64,000 bases of DNA from DATBSK01 sp964501785 (GCA_964501785.1 CAZCUD010000015.1:1-64000); one strand, 5' to 3'. Positions 53,371 to 62,221 are shown, counted from the stretch's first letter. Notes: generated by a model not told the origin, from the letters alone. Program-made: numbers and translations.

Positions 53371-54482
53371 CGCTCGGAGCTGCGTCCCCGCGCCATCTCG
53401 GCCTCGATCTCGGTGCCGGCGTCGATGAGCTCCTGGGGCGTGAGGCCGACGGGCAGGCCCTCGCCGCGGAACAGCCCGGCGGTCGGGCCGCTGCCGCCCA
53501 GCGCGTTCGCCGCGAGCACGACCGCGGCGGAGTTCCACGTCGGCTGCTCGACCGGGTAGAGCTCGCCGTCGGCGTGGAAGGCCTCGTCGTCGAAGTTCAT
53601 GCCGGTCCAGTAGCCGCCGTCGTCGTGGCGGAGGAACTGCACCCACTCGAAGAGCTCGCGTGCCCGACCGTCGAGGCCGATCGCGTCGAGGGCCATGACC
53701 AGCTCGCACGTCTCGGCCGCGGTGATCCAGGGGCGGTCGGACACGCACCGCGCACCCCGACCGTGCACCACGAACGTGTCCCACTTCGCGGCGACGCGCA
53801 TCTGCGCGGCCTCGCCCCGCAGCACGCCGCCGAGGATCGGGTAGTACCAGTCCATCGCCCAGCGGTCCTTGTCGAGGAACGCGTCGGGCCGGTGCGCGAT
53901 GGCGATGGCGAGGCGCCCGAGCGACAGCTCCCAGTCGGGGCGCTCGTGCCCGAGCCGCTCGGCGATCGCGATCGCACAGCGCAGGCTCGCGTGGATCGAC
54001 GACGAGCCGGTGAGCAGCGCGCCCGGCGCCGCCTCGTCGCCGCGCCAGGCGATCTCACCCGTCTCGGACTGGAGCGAGAGCGCGAAGTCGATGCCGCGCT
54101 CGACGTTGGGCCAGAAGTCCTCGAGGAAGGCGGTGTCTCCCGTCGTGAGGTAGTGGTGCCAGGCGCCGTTGGCGAGGTAGCAGGTGACGTTGGTGTCGGT
54201 CGCCGGGTCCTTCACGTCGTTGCCGACGTAGTACGCGTACCAGCTTCCGGTGTCGTGCTGGTGCGAGCGCAGCCACTCGTACGCGAGCACCGCTTCGGCG
54301 TGACGACCGCCCACGTCGAGGGCCATGGCGGCCTCGACGAGGTTCCACGGGTCGGTGTGCTCGCCGGGGGTCCACGGGATGTTCCCGTCGGGGAGCTGGA
54401 CCGCCGCGATGGCGTCGACCGTGTCGCGGACCTGGCTCGAGGTGATGATCCCCTCGACGCTCGGGATGGAGTGCTTCGGCAT
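53367..54482 (-). CDS. prenyltransferase/squalene-cyclase-like alpha-alpha toroid protein
   Basis: A 371-residue helical-repeat protein. Repeated Trp/Gly blocks (QLPDGNIPWTPGEHTDPWNLVEAAM, QHDTGSWYAYYVGND, SLQSETGEIAWRGDE, FLRHDDGGYWTGMNF) are characteristic of the six-hairpin toroid shared by prenyltransferases, cyclases and some glycosidases. No membrane helix. The DXDD motif of cyclases is not seen. It is the last gene of a tight three-gene operon with a GT4 and a methyltransferase, so an acceptor-binding or hydrolytic role in glycolipid synthesis is more likely than terpene cyclisation (inference). Confidence 0.7.
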   Translation of the reverse strand: MPKHSIPSVEGIITSSQVRDTVDAIAAVQLPDGNIPWTPGEHTDPWNLVEAAMALDVGGRHAEAVLAYEWLRSHQHDTGSWYAYYVGNDVKDPATDTNVTCYLANGAWHHYLTTGDTAFLEDFWPNVERGIDFALSLQSETGEIAWRGDEAAPGALLTGSSSIHASLRCAIAIAERLGHERPDWELSLGRLAIAIAHRPDAFLDKDRWAMDWYYPILGGVLRGEAAQMRVAAKWDTFVVHGRGARCVSDRPWITAAETCELVMALDAIGLDGRARELFEWVQFLRHDDGGYWTGMNFDDEAFHADGELYPVEQPTWNSAAVVLAANALGGSGPTAGLFRGEGLPVGLTPQELIDAGTEIEAEMARGRSSER

Positions 54483-55222
54483 CAGCTCACTCTCTGGACG
54501 TAGACGACGAGGCTCTTCCCCAGCACGGGGTTGAGGAGGCGATCGACCGTGTTCAGCCATCGGGGCTGCTCGGTGATCTGCCAGGCGAGGAGGTCGTGGT
54601 AGCGGCGCACCGCCCAGTGGGGCTCGACTGCGTCGACGCCGGTCGCGCACTTGAGCCACCAGTACGGCGAGTGGAGCGCGTGCGCGTGGTGCGATCCGCG
54701 CAGCCAGCACCCCGCGGCTTCGAGCTTCTGCTCGAGCTCGTGCTGGCGGTAGATGCGCACGTGGGCTCCGGGCGTGTCGTGGTAGCGGTGGTCGAGTGCC
54801 CAGCACACCCGCTCGGGCCAGCGCGTCGGCACGGTGACCGCCATGCGGCCGCCCGGCTTCAGGACCCGCACGAGCTCGGAGATGGCCCCGGCATCGTCCC
54901 AGAGGTGCTCGAGCACCTCCGATGCGATCACCACGTCGAAGGTCGCGTCGGGGAACGGCAGCCGCAGTGCGTCGCCGTTGACCGGCCCGCCGATGCCCCC
55001 GGTCGTGCTGCCTTCGACCGTCGCGCCGGGAACCTCGCCGGCGTCGAGCATCGCGCCGAGGACGGCGCGCACCTCCTTGAGCTCGGCCTCGGAGTAGTCG
55101 AGTGCGACGACGGTCGCGCCGCGCCGCCACGCCTCGAACGCGTGACGCCCACCACCGCAGCCCATGTCGAGGACGCGCGCGCCGCTGCGCACGCCCACGC
55201 GGTCGAAGTCGACGGTGAGCAT
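54482..55222 (-). CDS. class I SAM-dependent methyltransferase
   Basis: A 246-residue methyltransferase with the SAM loop VLDMGCGGGRHAFEAWRRG, the acidic VALDYSEAEL turn, FDVVIASEVLEHLWDD and VLKPGGRMAVTVPTRWPERVCW. The C-terminal part ends in a hydrophobic NPVLGKSLVVYVQRV. Overlapping stop and start codons on both sides (TGATG) show tight coupling with the GT4 and the toroid gene. It probably methylates a glycolipid or sugar. Confidence 0.82.
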   Translation of the reverse strand: MLTVDFDRVGVRSGARVLDMGCGGGRHAFEAWRRGATVVALDYSEAELKEVRAVLGAMLDAGEVPGATVEGSTTGGIGGPVNGDALRLPFPDATFDVVIASEVLEHLWDDAGAISELVRVLKPGGRMAVTVPTRWPERVCWALDHRYHDTPGAHVRIYRQHELEQKLEAAGCWLRGSHHAHALHSPYWWLKCATGVDAVEPHWAVRRYHDLLAWQITEQPRWLNTVDRLLNPVLGKSLVVYVQRVS

Positions 55223-56499
55223 CAGCGGCCGTCCCGGCGGTCGCGCTCGTGCTCCTCGAGCAGTGCCCGATAGTGCTCGGCGGTGCCCTCGGCGGTCTTG
55301 CGCCAGGTGAAGTTGGTCAGCGCGCGATCGCGTCCCGCGGCGCCGATCCGCGCGCGCAGCAGGGGATCGGCGAGCGCACGCAGGATGCCCTGTGCCAGCG
55401 CATCGGAGTCGCCCGCGGGCACGATCATGCAGGTCTCGCCGTCGCGCCCCAGCACCTCCGGGACCGCGCCGCCGGTGGTGCCGAGCACCGGGACGCCCGC
55501 GGCCATCGCCTCGACCGCCGGCAGCGAGAAGCCCTCGTAGAGCGACGGCACGCAGGCGAGCTCCGCCTCGGCGTACAGCTCGACGATGCGCTCCGTCGAG
55601 ATCCCCTTCACGAACTCGACGTGGTCGCCGATGCCCAGGCGCTCGATCAGCGCGGGGATGCGGCTCTTGGGCTTGGGCTTGCCGATCACGACGAGGTGGA
55701 CGTCGTCGCGCTCGGCCCGGACCTTCGCGAGCGCCTCGAGCAGGTGGGCCAGGCCCTTGAGCGGCACGTCGGCGCTGGCCGTCGTCATCAGCCGGCCCGG
55801 GACCCGGGGGATCGACGGCAGCGGGCGGAAGACCGCGGGGTCGGTGCCGACCGGGACCACGTGGAGGTTCTCGGCCGGCACGCCCATCTGCTCGACGATG
55901 TCGTGCCGCGACGACTGGGACACCGTGAGGATCCGCGGGATCTCTCGCACCACCCGCATCTGCATGTCGAGGAAGGCGTACCAGCGCCGCAACGAGAGGC
56001 GCCGGAGCGCGTTCGAGGCGTGGGCGAGGTCGAGGTCGCGGTCGACGGTGATGGGGTGGTGCAGCGTCGCGACGACCGGCCAGCCGTCGGTGCGCATCAT
56101 GTCGAGCAGTCCGGTCCCGAGGCACTGGTTGTCGTGGACGAGGTCGAAGTGTCCCCGGCGGTCGCGCAGCAGGCTGCGGGCCCGCATGCTGAAGCCCCAC
56201 GGCTCCGGGTAGCCCGCGACCGCCATGATCGCCAGCTCACCGAGATCGACCCGACTCCGGATCTCGTGCGGCCAGGGCACCCGGAACGGGTTCGTCGCCC
56301 GGTAGAGATCGAGGCCGGGCACCTCCCAGAGCTGATCGGGGTCGACGAGGTCGGGATAGGGGGGACCCGACAGCACGGTGATCTCGTGGCCGAGCTGGGT
56401 GAGCTCGTGGGCCAGGGCCCGGGTGTACACGCCCTGGCCACCGCAGTGGGGGTTGCCGCGGTACACCAGGTACGCGACTCGCAGCGGGCGCTCAGACAT
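55222..56499 (-). CDS. glycosyltransferase family 4 protein
   Basis: A 425-residue GT-B transferase. It begins LRVAYLVYRGNPHCGGQGVYTRAL, has ADVPLKGLAHLLEALAKV and VPSLYEGFSLPAVEAMAAGVP with the two glutamates of the family, then GRDGETCMIVPAGDSDAL. It leads the three-gene operon. A TAGGCT box lies ten bases upstream of the ATG. The donor is unknown. Confidence 0.88.
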   Translation of the reverse strand: MSERPLRVAYLVYRGNPHCGGQGVYTRALAHELTQLGHEITVLSGPPYPDLVDPDQLWEVPGLDLYRATNPFRVPWPHEIRSRVDLGELAIMAVAGYPEPWGFSMRARSLLRDRRGHFDLVHDNQCLGTGLLDMMRTDGWPVVATLHHPITVDRDLDLAHASNALRRLSLRRWYAFLDMQMRVVREIPRILTVSQSSRHDIVEQMGVPAENLHVVPVGTDPAVFRPLPSIPRVPGRLMTTASADVPLKGLAHLLEALAKVRAERDDVHLVVIGKPKPKSRIPALIERLGIGDHVEFVKGISTERIVELYAEAELACVPSLYEGFSLPAVEAMAAGVPVLGTTGGAVPEVLGRDGETCMIVPAGDSDALAQGILRALADPLLRARIGAAGRDRALTNFTWRKTAEGTAEHYRALLEEHERDRRDGR

Positions 56500-56580
56500 A
56501 GAACGGCCCAGCCTACCGGCCGGTACCCTGCGCAACCCCAGGTCAGGCCGTGTTTCTGTGGGGTCCGGGGCGCCGGCGCG

Positions 56581-56586
56581 TACCCT
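56581..56586 (+). promoter_or_regulatory. -10 box TACCCT, leaderless promoter of S9 peptidase gene
   Basis: TACCCT is eight bases before the GTG at 56595. Confidence 0.5.
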
Positions 56587-56594
56587 CGCGGGTC

Positions 56595-58442
56595 GTGCCC
56601 GGCGCCGTGTCCGCGAGCCTCGTCGCCCGGACGGGCGTGGTCGCGGATCCGCGCTGGGCGCCCGACGGGGCCCGCATCGGCTGGGTCGAGGGCCGGTCCG
56701 GCCGCTTCGACCTCCTCGTGACCGGACCACCGGGAGCACCCGAGCGCGCGCCGCGAGTGGTGACCGGCGCCACGGGGGTGGCGCCCACGCGGGCCACCGG
56801 CGGCGGCACGTGGTGCTGGGTCGACGCCAGTCGGGTCGTCGTGGTGGACCCCGACGGGCGACTGGTGCTGGTCCCGCTGGACGGCGCCGAGCCCCAGGTG
56901 CTCGTGGGTGGCCTCGGCCGGGCCGCCGCGCCCGCAGCCACGGTCGCCGGCGATCGGGTCGCGTTCGTGCTCGAGACCGACGACGCCTGCGACGTGGCGG
57001 TCGTCGACGTCGCACCGGGCGCGCCGGTCCGGCGGGCGTCCGACGCCGCCTTCGCGTGGGACCCGGCGTGGTCGCCCGACGGCCGGCACCTGGTCTGGCA
57101 CGAGTGGGACCAGGACCAGATGTCGTGGGACTCCTCGCGCATCGTCCTCGCCGAGGTCGCCGGCCCGGCCGCGCGGGGCGATCGCCCGGTGACGCGCGTC
57201 GTCGCGGGCGGCGACGGCATCGCCGTCGGCCAGCCCCGCTTCGCCCCGACGGGCGATCGGCTCGCGTGGGTGAGCGACGAGTCGGGGTGGTGGAACGTCG
57301 TGGTCGGCGATCGTGACGGCGCGGCCGGCCGGCCGGTGCTGCCGGAGCCGTTCGAGCACGCGGAGCCGTCGTGGGGCGTCGGCCAGCGCTCCTTCGCCTG
57401 GGCACCGGCCGGCGACGCGATCGCGCTGTGTCGAAACGAGGAGGGGTTCGGTCGCCTGGTCGTCGCCCGGGTCGGTCGCGACCCAGCAGCCGAGGACGTG
57501 GCGAAGGGCTGGCACCACGGGCTCGACTGGGGACCGTCCGGGATCGCGGCCGTCCGCTCCGGTGCGCGCACGCCGCCCGCCGTCTGCGTCGCCGCACGGC
57601 CCGACGGGGGACCCCCGACGAGAGAGGTCGTCGCGCGGGCCGCCCCCGCAGAGCTCCGCCGTGACGACCTGGTCGAGCCGATGCCGGTGCGCTGGCTCGC
57701 CGACGACGGTGCGACGCTCCACGGCCTGCTGTTCCGACCGGTCGGTGTCGTGGCGCCCCCGATGGTCGTCGACGTCCACGGCGGACCGACGGGTCAGGCG
57801 ACGGTGCAGTGGAAGCCGCTCCACCAGCACCTCGTCGGCGCGGGGTACGCGGTCCTCGCGCCGAACCCCCGCGGCTCCACCGGGTACGGGCGGGCCTACG
57901 CCCAGGCGCTCGCAGGGGAGTGGGGGGTGCTCGACGTGGCCGACTGCGCTGCCGGGCTGCAGGCAGCCGTGCGGGCGGGCTGGTGCGATCCGGCCCGGAT
58001 CGCGGTCTCCGGCGCGTCGTCGGGGGGTCTCGTCGCGCTGCTGCTCGCGCAACGGCACCCCGAGCTCGTGCGGGCCGTGGTCGCCTCGTACCCGGTGACG
58101 GACCTCCTCCACCTGGCGGCCGCGACGCATCGCTTCGAGGCGCACTCCACCGACCGGCTCGTCGGCGTCCTGCCGCAGGACGCGGACCGGTTCCGCGAAC
58201 GCTCGCCCGTCGCGCACGCCGCCGAGCTGCGCGTCCCGGTGCTCCTGCTCCAGGGCCTCGATGATCGGGTCGTGCCGCCGGAGCAGGCGCGGGCCTTCGC
58301 CGCCGCGATGCGCGCCGCGGGCGGGCACGTCGAGCACCACGAGTACCCGGGAGAGGGGCACGGCTGGTCGCGAGCGGACACACTGCTCGACGTGTACACG
58401 CGCATCGACGCCTTCCTCGGACGCCACTGCGGGGCCCCGTGA
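56595..58442 (+). CDS. S9 family prolyl oligopeptidase-like serine peptidase
   Basis: A 615-residue protein with an N-terminal beta-propeller (about 1-340; repeated blade motifs such as WDPAWSPDGRHLVWHEW) and a C-terminal alpha/beta hydrolase. The catalytic triad is visible: S475 in SGASSGG, Asp 556 or 557 in LQGLDDRVVPP, and H589 in GEGHGWSR. The oxyanion region is HGGPTGQATVQW. No signal peptide, so it is probably cytoplasmic and acts on oligopeptides. GTG start from the -10 spacing. Confidence 0.9.
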   Translation: MPGAVSASLVARTGVVADPRWAPDGARIGWVEGRSGRFDLLVTGPPGAPERAPRVVTGATGVAPTRATGGGTWCWVDASRVVVVDPDGRLVLVPLDGAEPQVLVGGLGRAAAPAATVAGDRVAFVLETDDACDVAVVDVAPGAPVRRASDAAFAWDPAWSPDGRHLVWHEWDQDQMSWDSSRIVLAEVAGPAARGDRPVTRVVAGGDGIAVGQPRFAPTGDRLAWVSDESGWWNVVVGDRDGAAGRPVLPEPFEHAEPSWGVGQRSFAWAPAGDAIALCRNEEGFGRLVVARVGRDPAAEDVAKGWHHGLDWGPSGIAAVRSGARTPPAVCVAARPDGGPPTREVVARAAPAELRRDDLVEPMPVRWLADDGATLHGLLFRPVGVVAPPMVVDVHGGPTGQATVQWKPLHQHLVGAGYAVLAPNPRGSTGYGRAYAQALAGEWGVLDVADCAAGLQAAVRAGWCDPARIAVSGASSGGLVALLLAQRHPELVRAVVASYPVTDLLHLAAATHRFEAHSTDRLVGVLPQDADRFRERSPVAHAAELRVPVLLLQGLDDRVVPPEQARAFAAAMRAAGGHVEHHEYPGEGHGWSRADTLLDVYTRIDAFLGRHCGAP

Positions 58443-59092
58443 GCCTGGCCGCCGACTTCCAGCGACCCGTGCGGGGTTCGGCTCCGGCCGACCGAGCCGT
58501 GCTGCTCTCGCCCGGCGCGGGCGCCGATCGCCACGCCCCGGCACTGGTCGCTGTGGCCGACGCCCTCGCCACGGCGGGGATCCCGTCGCTGCGCTTCGAC
58601 TTCCCGTATCGAGCGGCCGGCAAGAAGGCGCCCGACCGCCCTCCGGTGCTCGAGGCGACGACGCGCGACGCGGCGGTCGAGCTCGCTCGGCGCGCGGGGC
58701 TCGCGCCCGAGCGCATCGTGCTCGGGGGTCGCTCGATGGGAGGTCGGATCGCGTCGATGGTGGTCGCGGCGCCCGACGATCCGCTGCCCGCGCTCGGCCT
58801 GCTCCTGCTCGGCTATCCGCTCCACCCGATGGGCAAGCCCGAGCGCACGCGGGACGACCACTTCGGAGGGATCACGTGCCCGGTGCTGTTCGTCAGCGGC
58901 ACCCGCGACTCGCTCGCACCGAAGGCCGCGCTCACCCGTTCGGTGAAGAAGGTGAAGGGCCCGGTCACGATGCACTGGCTCGATACGGCCGACCATGGCT
59001 TCCGTCCGCTGAAGCGCAGCGGCCTGACGACCGACCAGGTGCTCGCCGACGTCGCTGAGACTTCCGTCACATGGGTGACGGGGCTCCCGTGA
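58439..59092 (+). CDS. alpha/beta hydrolase (KANL3/Tex30-type)
   Basis: A 217-residue small hydrolase: AVLLSPGAGADRHAPAL, LRFDFPYRAAGKKAPDRPP, nucleophile S99 in GGRSMGGRIAS, the Asp of LFVSGTRDSL and the His of TADHGFRPLK. This is the pattern of the KANL3/Tex30 hydrolase-like family, which has no known substrate. GTG start overlaps the peptidase stop (GTGA). Confidence 0.8.
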   Translation: MSLAADFQRPVRGSAPADRAVLLSPGAGADRHAPALVAVADALATAGIPSLRFDFPYRAAGKKAPDRPPVLEATTRDAAVELARRAGLAPERIVLGGRSMGGRIASMVVAAPDDPLPALGLLLLGYPLHPMGKPERTRDDHFGGITCPVLFVSGTRDSLAPKAALTRSVKKVKGPVTMHWLDTADHGFRPLKRSGLTTDQVLADVAETSVTWVTGLP

Positions 59093-59195
59093 TCGGGGTC
59101 GGCGAACGCCGCGCGGGGACGAACGGTGTGTGAACCCGGCGTGAAGCAGGAGGAATTGTTCCGATCCCGGCCGAGCCACGCGGCACACTGGCTCC

Positions 59196-59714
59196 ATGCG
59201 CGTGGACCGCTCCTTCGCCTTCGTCGACCTGTGCGGCTTCACTCGGTTCACCGACACCCACGGTGACGAGGAGGCCGTCGCCGTCCTGACGCGCTTCCGG
59301 GCAGTCGTCCGCGAGATCGCGTCCGACCACGCGGTGCGGATCGACAAGTGGTTGGGCGACGGTGCGATGTTCGTCAGCACCGACGACCACCGCCTCCTGA
59401 CGATGATGCTCGAGCTCATGGGTCGAGCCGACACGACCGACGTCGCGCTGCCCTTGCGCATCGGCGCCGCCAAGGGGCCGGTGATCCTGCTCGAGGGCGA
59501 CGACTACGTCGGCAGCGCCGTGAACCTCGCCGCCCGCCTGTCGGGGGCCGCCGGGCCGAGCGAGCTGCTCGCCACCAGCGACCTGGTGCACGCGGTCCCG
59601 CCGTGGGCCGACGTCGTGCGGGTCGGCGCGCTGGCCGTGGCGGGCTTCGTCCAGCGGGTCGAGGTCGTGCGGGTGGAGGGCGCAGTGCGAGCCGCCGCCA
59701 TCGCCGCCGGCTGA
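59196..59714 (+). CDS. class III adenylate/guanylate cyclase domain protein
   Basis: A 172-residue stand-alone catalytic domain. The first metal Asp lies in FVDLCGFTRFTD, the second in KWLGDGAMFV, and the transition-state Asn/Arg in VGSAVNLAARLSG. Substrate-specifying residues cannot be set with confidence. No receptor or membrane part is present. CACACT lies six bases before the ATG; an AGGAGG at 59148-59153 is too far upstream to serve it. The following crotonase gene begins 26 bases later with its own promoter. Confidence 0.85.
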   Translation: MRVDRSFAFVDLCGFTRFTDTHGDEEAVAVLTRFRAVVREIASDHAVRIDKWLGDGAMFVSTDDHRLLTMMLELMGRADTTDVALPLRIGAAKGPVILLEGDDYVGSAVNLAARLSGAAGPSELLATSDLVHAVPPWADVVRVGALAVAGFVQRVEVVRVEGAVRAAAIAAG

Positions 59715-59727
59715 CCGCCGTCGCCGG

Positions 59728-59733
59728 TAGCCT
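59728..59733 (+). promoter_or_regulatory. -10 box TAGCCT before an ATC-start gene
   Basis: TAGCCT is seven bases before ATC 59741, the same spacing as for leaderless GTG and ATG genes in this window. Confidence 0.5.
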
Positions 59734-59740
59734 GCGGGCC

Positions 59741-60562
59741 ATCGAGACCATCCGGTTCGAGCAGCAGGAGCATGTCGGGACGCTGACGCTGGCGCGCCCC
59801 GACAAGCTCAACTCCTTCACGATCGAGATGTGGCGGGAGCTGCGCGAGCTCGGTGAGTCGTTGCTCGCCGATCCCGGAGAGCTCCGCGCCCTGGTCGTGA
59901 CCGGGGAGGGCCGCGCGTTCTCCAGTGGCATCGACACGAGCGTGTTCACCGATGCGCGTGACGCGGCCGACCTCTCCGCCGCGCAACGAGCGCCGCGACA
60001 CGAGGACGCGATGGTCGACGGCATCCTCACCGCGCAGGACGCCTACACGTGGCTCGAGGAGGCGCCGTTCGCCACGATCGCCGCGGTGCGCGGCTACGCG
60101 CTCGGTGCCGGGCTCCAGCTCGCGCTCGCGTGCGATCTGCGCGTCCTGGCGCACGGGACGAAGGTCGGGCTGCTCGAGTTCAAGTACGGCATCATCCCCG
60201 ACCTCGGCGGCACGCAGCGTCTGCCCAGGCTCGTCGGCCCGGGCAAGGCGAAGGAGCTGATCTTCACCGCCGCACAGATCGACGCGGCGGAAGCCGAGCG
60301 GATCGGGATCGCGGAGCGTGTCGTCGCGGACGAGGAGCTCGACGACGTCGTGGCGCGCCTGGCGGAGGAGATCGCGGGGCAACCGCCACTCGCGGTGCGC
60401 GCGGCGAAGCGCGCGGTGCACGCGTCGGCGACCGTCGACGACGTGCGCGACGGGCTCCTCGTCGAGGCGGAGGGGCAGGCGGTGTGCCTCCGCTCCGACG
60501 ACATGCGTGAGGCCATCACCGCCTTCGTCGAGCAGCGGCCTCCGAGGTACGCCGGGAAGTGA
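59741..60562 (+). CDS. enoyl-CoA hydratase/isomerase family protein, probable ATC start
   Basis: A 273-residue crotonase. The N-terminus reads IETIRFEQQEHVGTLTLARPDKLNSF, the normal start of the fold. The oxyanion-hole regions are GRAFSSGIDTSVF and AAVRGYALGAGLQLALACDLR, followed by FKYGIIPDLGGTQRLPRLVG. There is no ATG, GTG or TTG before residue 30, by which point strand 1 would be lost. ATC 59741 (or ATC 59750) is the best initiation site; CTG at 59711 or 59732 are alternatives, but the latter lies at the -10 box. Confidence 0.8.
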   Translation: METIRFEQQEHVGTLTLARPDKLNSFTIEMWRELRELGESLLADPGELRALVVTGEGRAFSSGIDTSVFTDARDAADLSAAQRAPRHEDAMVDGILTAQDAYTWLEEAPFATIAAVRGYALGAGLQLALACDLRVLAHGTKVGLLEFKYGIIPDLGGTQRLPRLVGPGKAKELIFTAAQIDAAEAERIGIAERVVADEELDDVVARLAEEIAGQPPLAVRAAKRAVHASATVDDVRDGLLVEAEGQAVCLRSDDMREAITAFVEQRPPRYAGK

Positions 60563-60594
60563 TCCCGACGCGGGGAGCTCGGGACCCGCGCGCG

Positions 60595-60600
60595 TAACCT
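60595..60600 (+). promoter_or_regulatory. -10 box TAACCT, leaderless promoter of murA
   Basis: TAACCT is six bases before the ATG at 60607. Confidence 0.6.
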
Positions 60601-60606
60601 GGATCG

Positions 60607-61860
60607 ATGGACCGATACGTGGTGCGTCCCGGGACGCGCCTCACCGGCACGGTCCGGGCCGCCGGCATGACGAAGAACGCGGGGCTGAAGCAGATGGCTG
60701 CCGCGCTGCTCGCGCCGGGAACGTCGACGTTGCGCAACGTCACCTCCGTCGTCGACCTGGAGACGATGATGGAGCTCCTGGGCGCCATCGGGGCCCAGGC
60801 CGAGTGGAGTGCGGACGACGCGATCTCGATCGACGTGTCGGAGCAGCTCGTCGCCGAGGCGCCGTACGAGCTCGTCAGCCGGATGCGGGCATCGATCAAC
60901 GTGCTCGGGCCGCTCCTCGCTCGCAACGGCGCGGCCCGCGTCGCGATGCCCGGTGGCGACAACATCGGCAACCGCAAGCTCGACATGCACTTCGCGGCGC
61001 TCGAAGCGATGGGGGTCGAGCTCGCCGTCGTCCACGGCTTCATCGACGCCCGCTGCAACGCCCTGTGCGGTGCCCGCGTGATGCTCGAGTTCCCGAGCGT
61101 CGGCGCGACCGAGACGATCCTCACCGCCGCGGTGCTCGCGAAGGGCTCGACCGTGATCGAGAACGCGGCACGTGAGCCGGAGATCCGCGACCTCGCGACG
61201 TTCCTGTCGAAGATGGGCGCGAGCATCGAGGGAGCCGGCACGTCGACGATCGAGGTCGAGGGCGTCGACGAGCTCGTGCCGGCGGAGCACTCGGTGGTCG
61301 GCGATCGGATCGAAGCCGGGACGTTGCTCATCGCCGCCGCGTCGTCGGGCGGTGACGTGACGGTCGAAGGGATCGACCTCGGCGACCTCGAGATGGTCGC
61401 CCGCAAGCTCGGCGAGATGGGCGCGGAGGTCACGCGCGTGCCCGACGGCGTGCGCGTGAAGCGCGACGAGCGCCTGCGCGCCGTCGACATCCAGACGCTC
61501 CCGTTCCCCGGGTTCGCCACCGACTTCATGCCCCTCGTCGTGGCGGCGCTCGCGACCGCGGACGGCAGCGCGATCGTCACCGAGAACATCTTCGACAACC
61601 GGTTCGCGTTCGTCGACGAGCTGAACCGGATGGGGGCCGACGTGCGCACCGAGGGCCGGCACGCCGTGGTTCGGGGAGTCGCCCAGCTGTCGGGGGCGCC
61701 CGTGCGGGCCCACGACGTGCGCGCCGGTGCCGCCCTCGTGCTCGCGGGGCTCGTCGCCGACGGGGAGACCACCGTGCTCGACCCGCACCACGTCGAGCGG
61801 GGCTACGCCGACCTGCCCGGGAAGCTCCGGTCGCTCGGGGCCGACGTGACCCGGGTGTGA
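60607..61860 (+). CDS. murA: UDP-N-acetylglucosamine 1-carboxyvinyltransferase
   Basis: A 417-residue EPSP-synthase-fold enzyme that adds enolpyruvate to UDP-GlcNAc, the first committed step of peptidoglycan synthesis. The substrate lysine/asparagine pair is in MTKNAGLKQMAA and the mobile loop is MPGGDNIGNRKLDMH. The residue equal to E. coli Cys115 is D118, as in Mycobacterium, which makes the enzyme insensitive to fosfomycin (established for the mycobacterial enzyme, inferred here). The gene has its own leaderless promoter. Confidence 0.93.
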   Translation: MDRYVVRPGTRLTGTVRAAGMTKNAGLKQMAAALLAPGTSTLRNVTSVVDLETMMELLGAIGAQAEWSADDAISIDVSEQLVAEAPYELVSRMRASINVLGPLLARNGAARVAMPGGDNIGNRKLDMHFAALEAMGVELAVVHGFIDARCNALCGARVMLEFPSVGATETILTAAVLAKGSTVIENAAREPEIRDLATFLSKMGASIEGAGTSTIEVEGVDELVPAEHSVVGDRIEAGTLLIAAASSGGDVTVEGIDLGDLEMVARKLGEMGAEVTRVPDGVRVKRDERLRAVDIQTLPFPGFATDFMPLVVAALATADGSAIVTENIFDNRFAFVDELNRMGADVRTEGRHAVVRGVAQLSGAPVRAHDVRAGAALVLAGLVADGETTVLDPHHVERGYADLPGKLRSLGADVTRV

Positions 61861-61941
61861 ACCGGGCCCCCGAGGGCGCCTGATGGGGGAAGGATCCTGC
61901 GCGATGCTGGGTTGGACGAGCTACCGGAACAGGAGCTGACG

Positions 61942-62208
61942 ATGGCTGCCACTGCGGAGATGGAGACCGACGTGCTGAGCGCGATCGAGGCCATCCGCCC
62001 CGCGCTCCAGGCCGACGGTGGTGACATCGTCTTCAAGGAGATCGACGCGGATCACGTGGTGCACGTGGAGCTCGTGGGTGCGTGCGGGACGTGCCCGGTC
62101 TCGACCATGACCCTCAAGGCGGGCGTGGAGCGGATCATCAAGGATCGGGTTCCCGAGGTGGTCGAGGTCGTCGCCGACAACGTCGACACCGACGCCGAGC
62201 TCTACTGA
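61942..62208 (+). CDS. NifU C-terminal domain (Nfu-type) Fe-S carrier protein
   Basis: An 88-residue stand-alone Nfu domain that carries an Fe-S cluster. LSAIEAIRPALQADGGDIVF and the cluster cysteines C48 and C51 (GACGTCPVSTMTLKAGVERI) are intact. ATG 61942 follows an AGGAG site; a TTG 30 bases upstream would add ten residues and is less likely. MeaB follows after 13 bases. Confidence 0.92.
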   Translation: MAATAEMETDVLSAIEAIRPALQADGGDIVFKEIDADHVVHVELVGACGTCPVSTMTLKAGVERIIKDRVPEVVEVVADNVDTDAELY

Positions 62209-62221
62209 CCGAACGCCGGGC

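Noticed and set aside
55222..58716. 1,164-codon minus-strand frame extending upstream of the GT4 gene
   Set aside because: The part beyond 56499 is opposite the S9 peptidase and consists of Arg/Pro/Ser-rich low-complexity sequence; the GT4 protein begins naturally at MSERPLRVAYLVY.
59147..59156. Strong AGGAGG sequence upstream of the cyclase gene
   Set aside because: It is more than 40 bases from the ATG at 59196 and no in-frame start lies at a proper distance from it.
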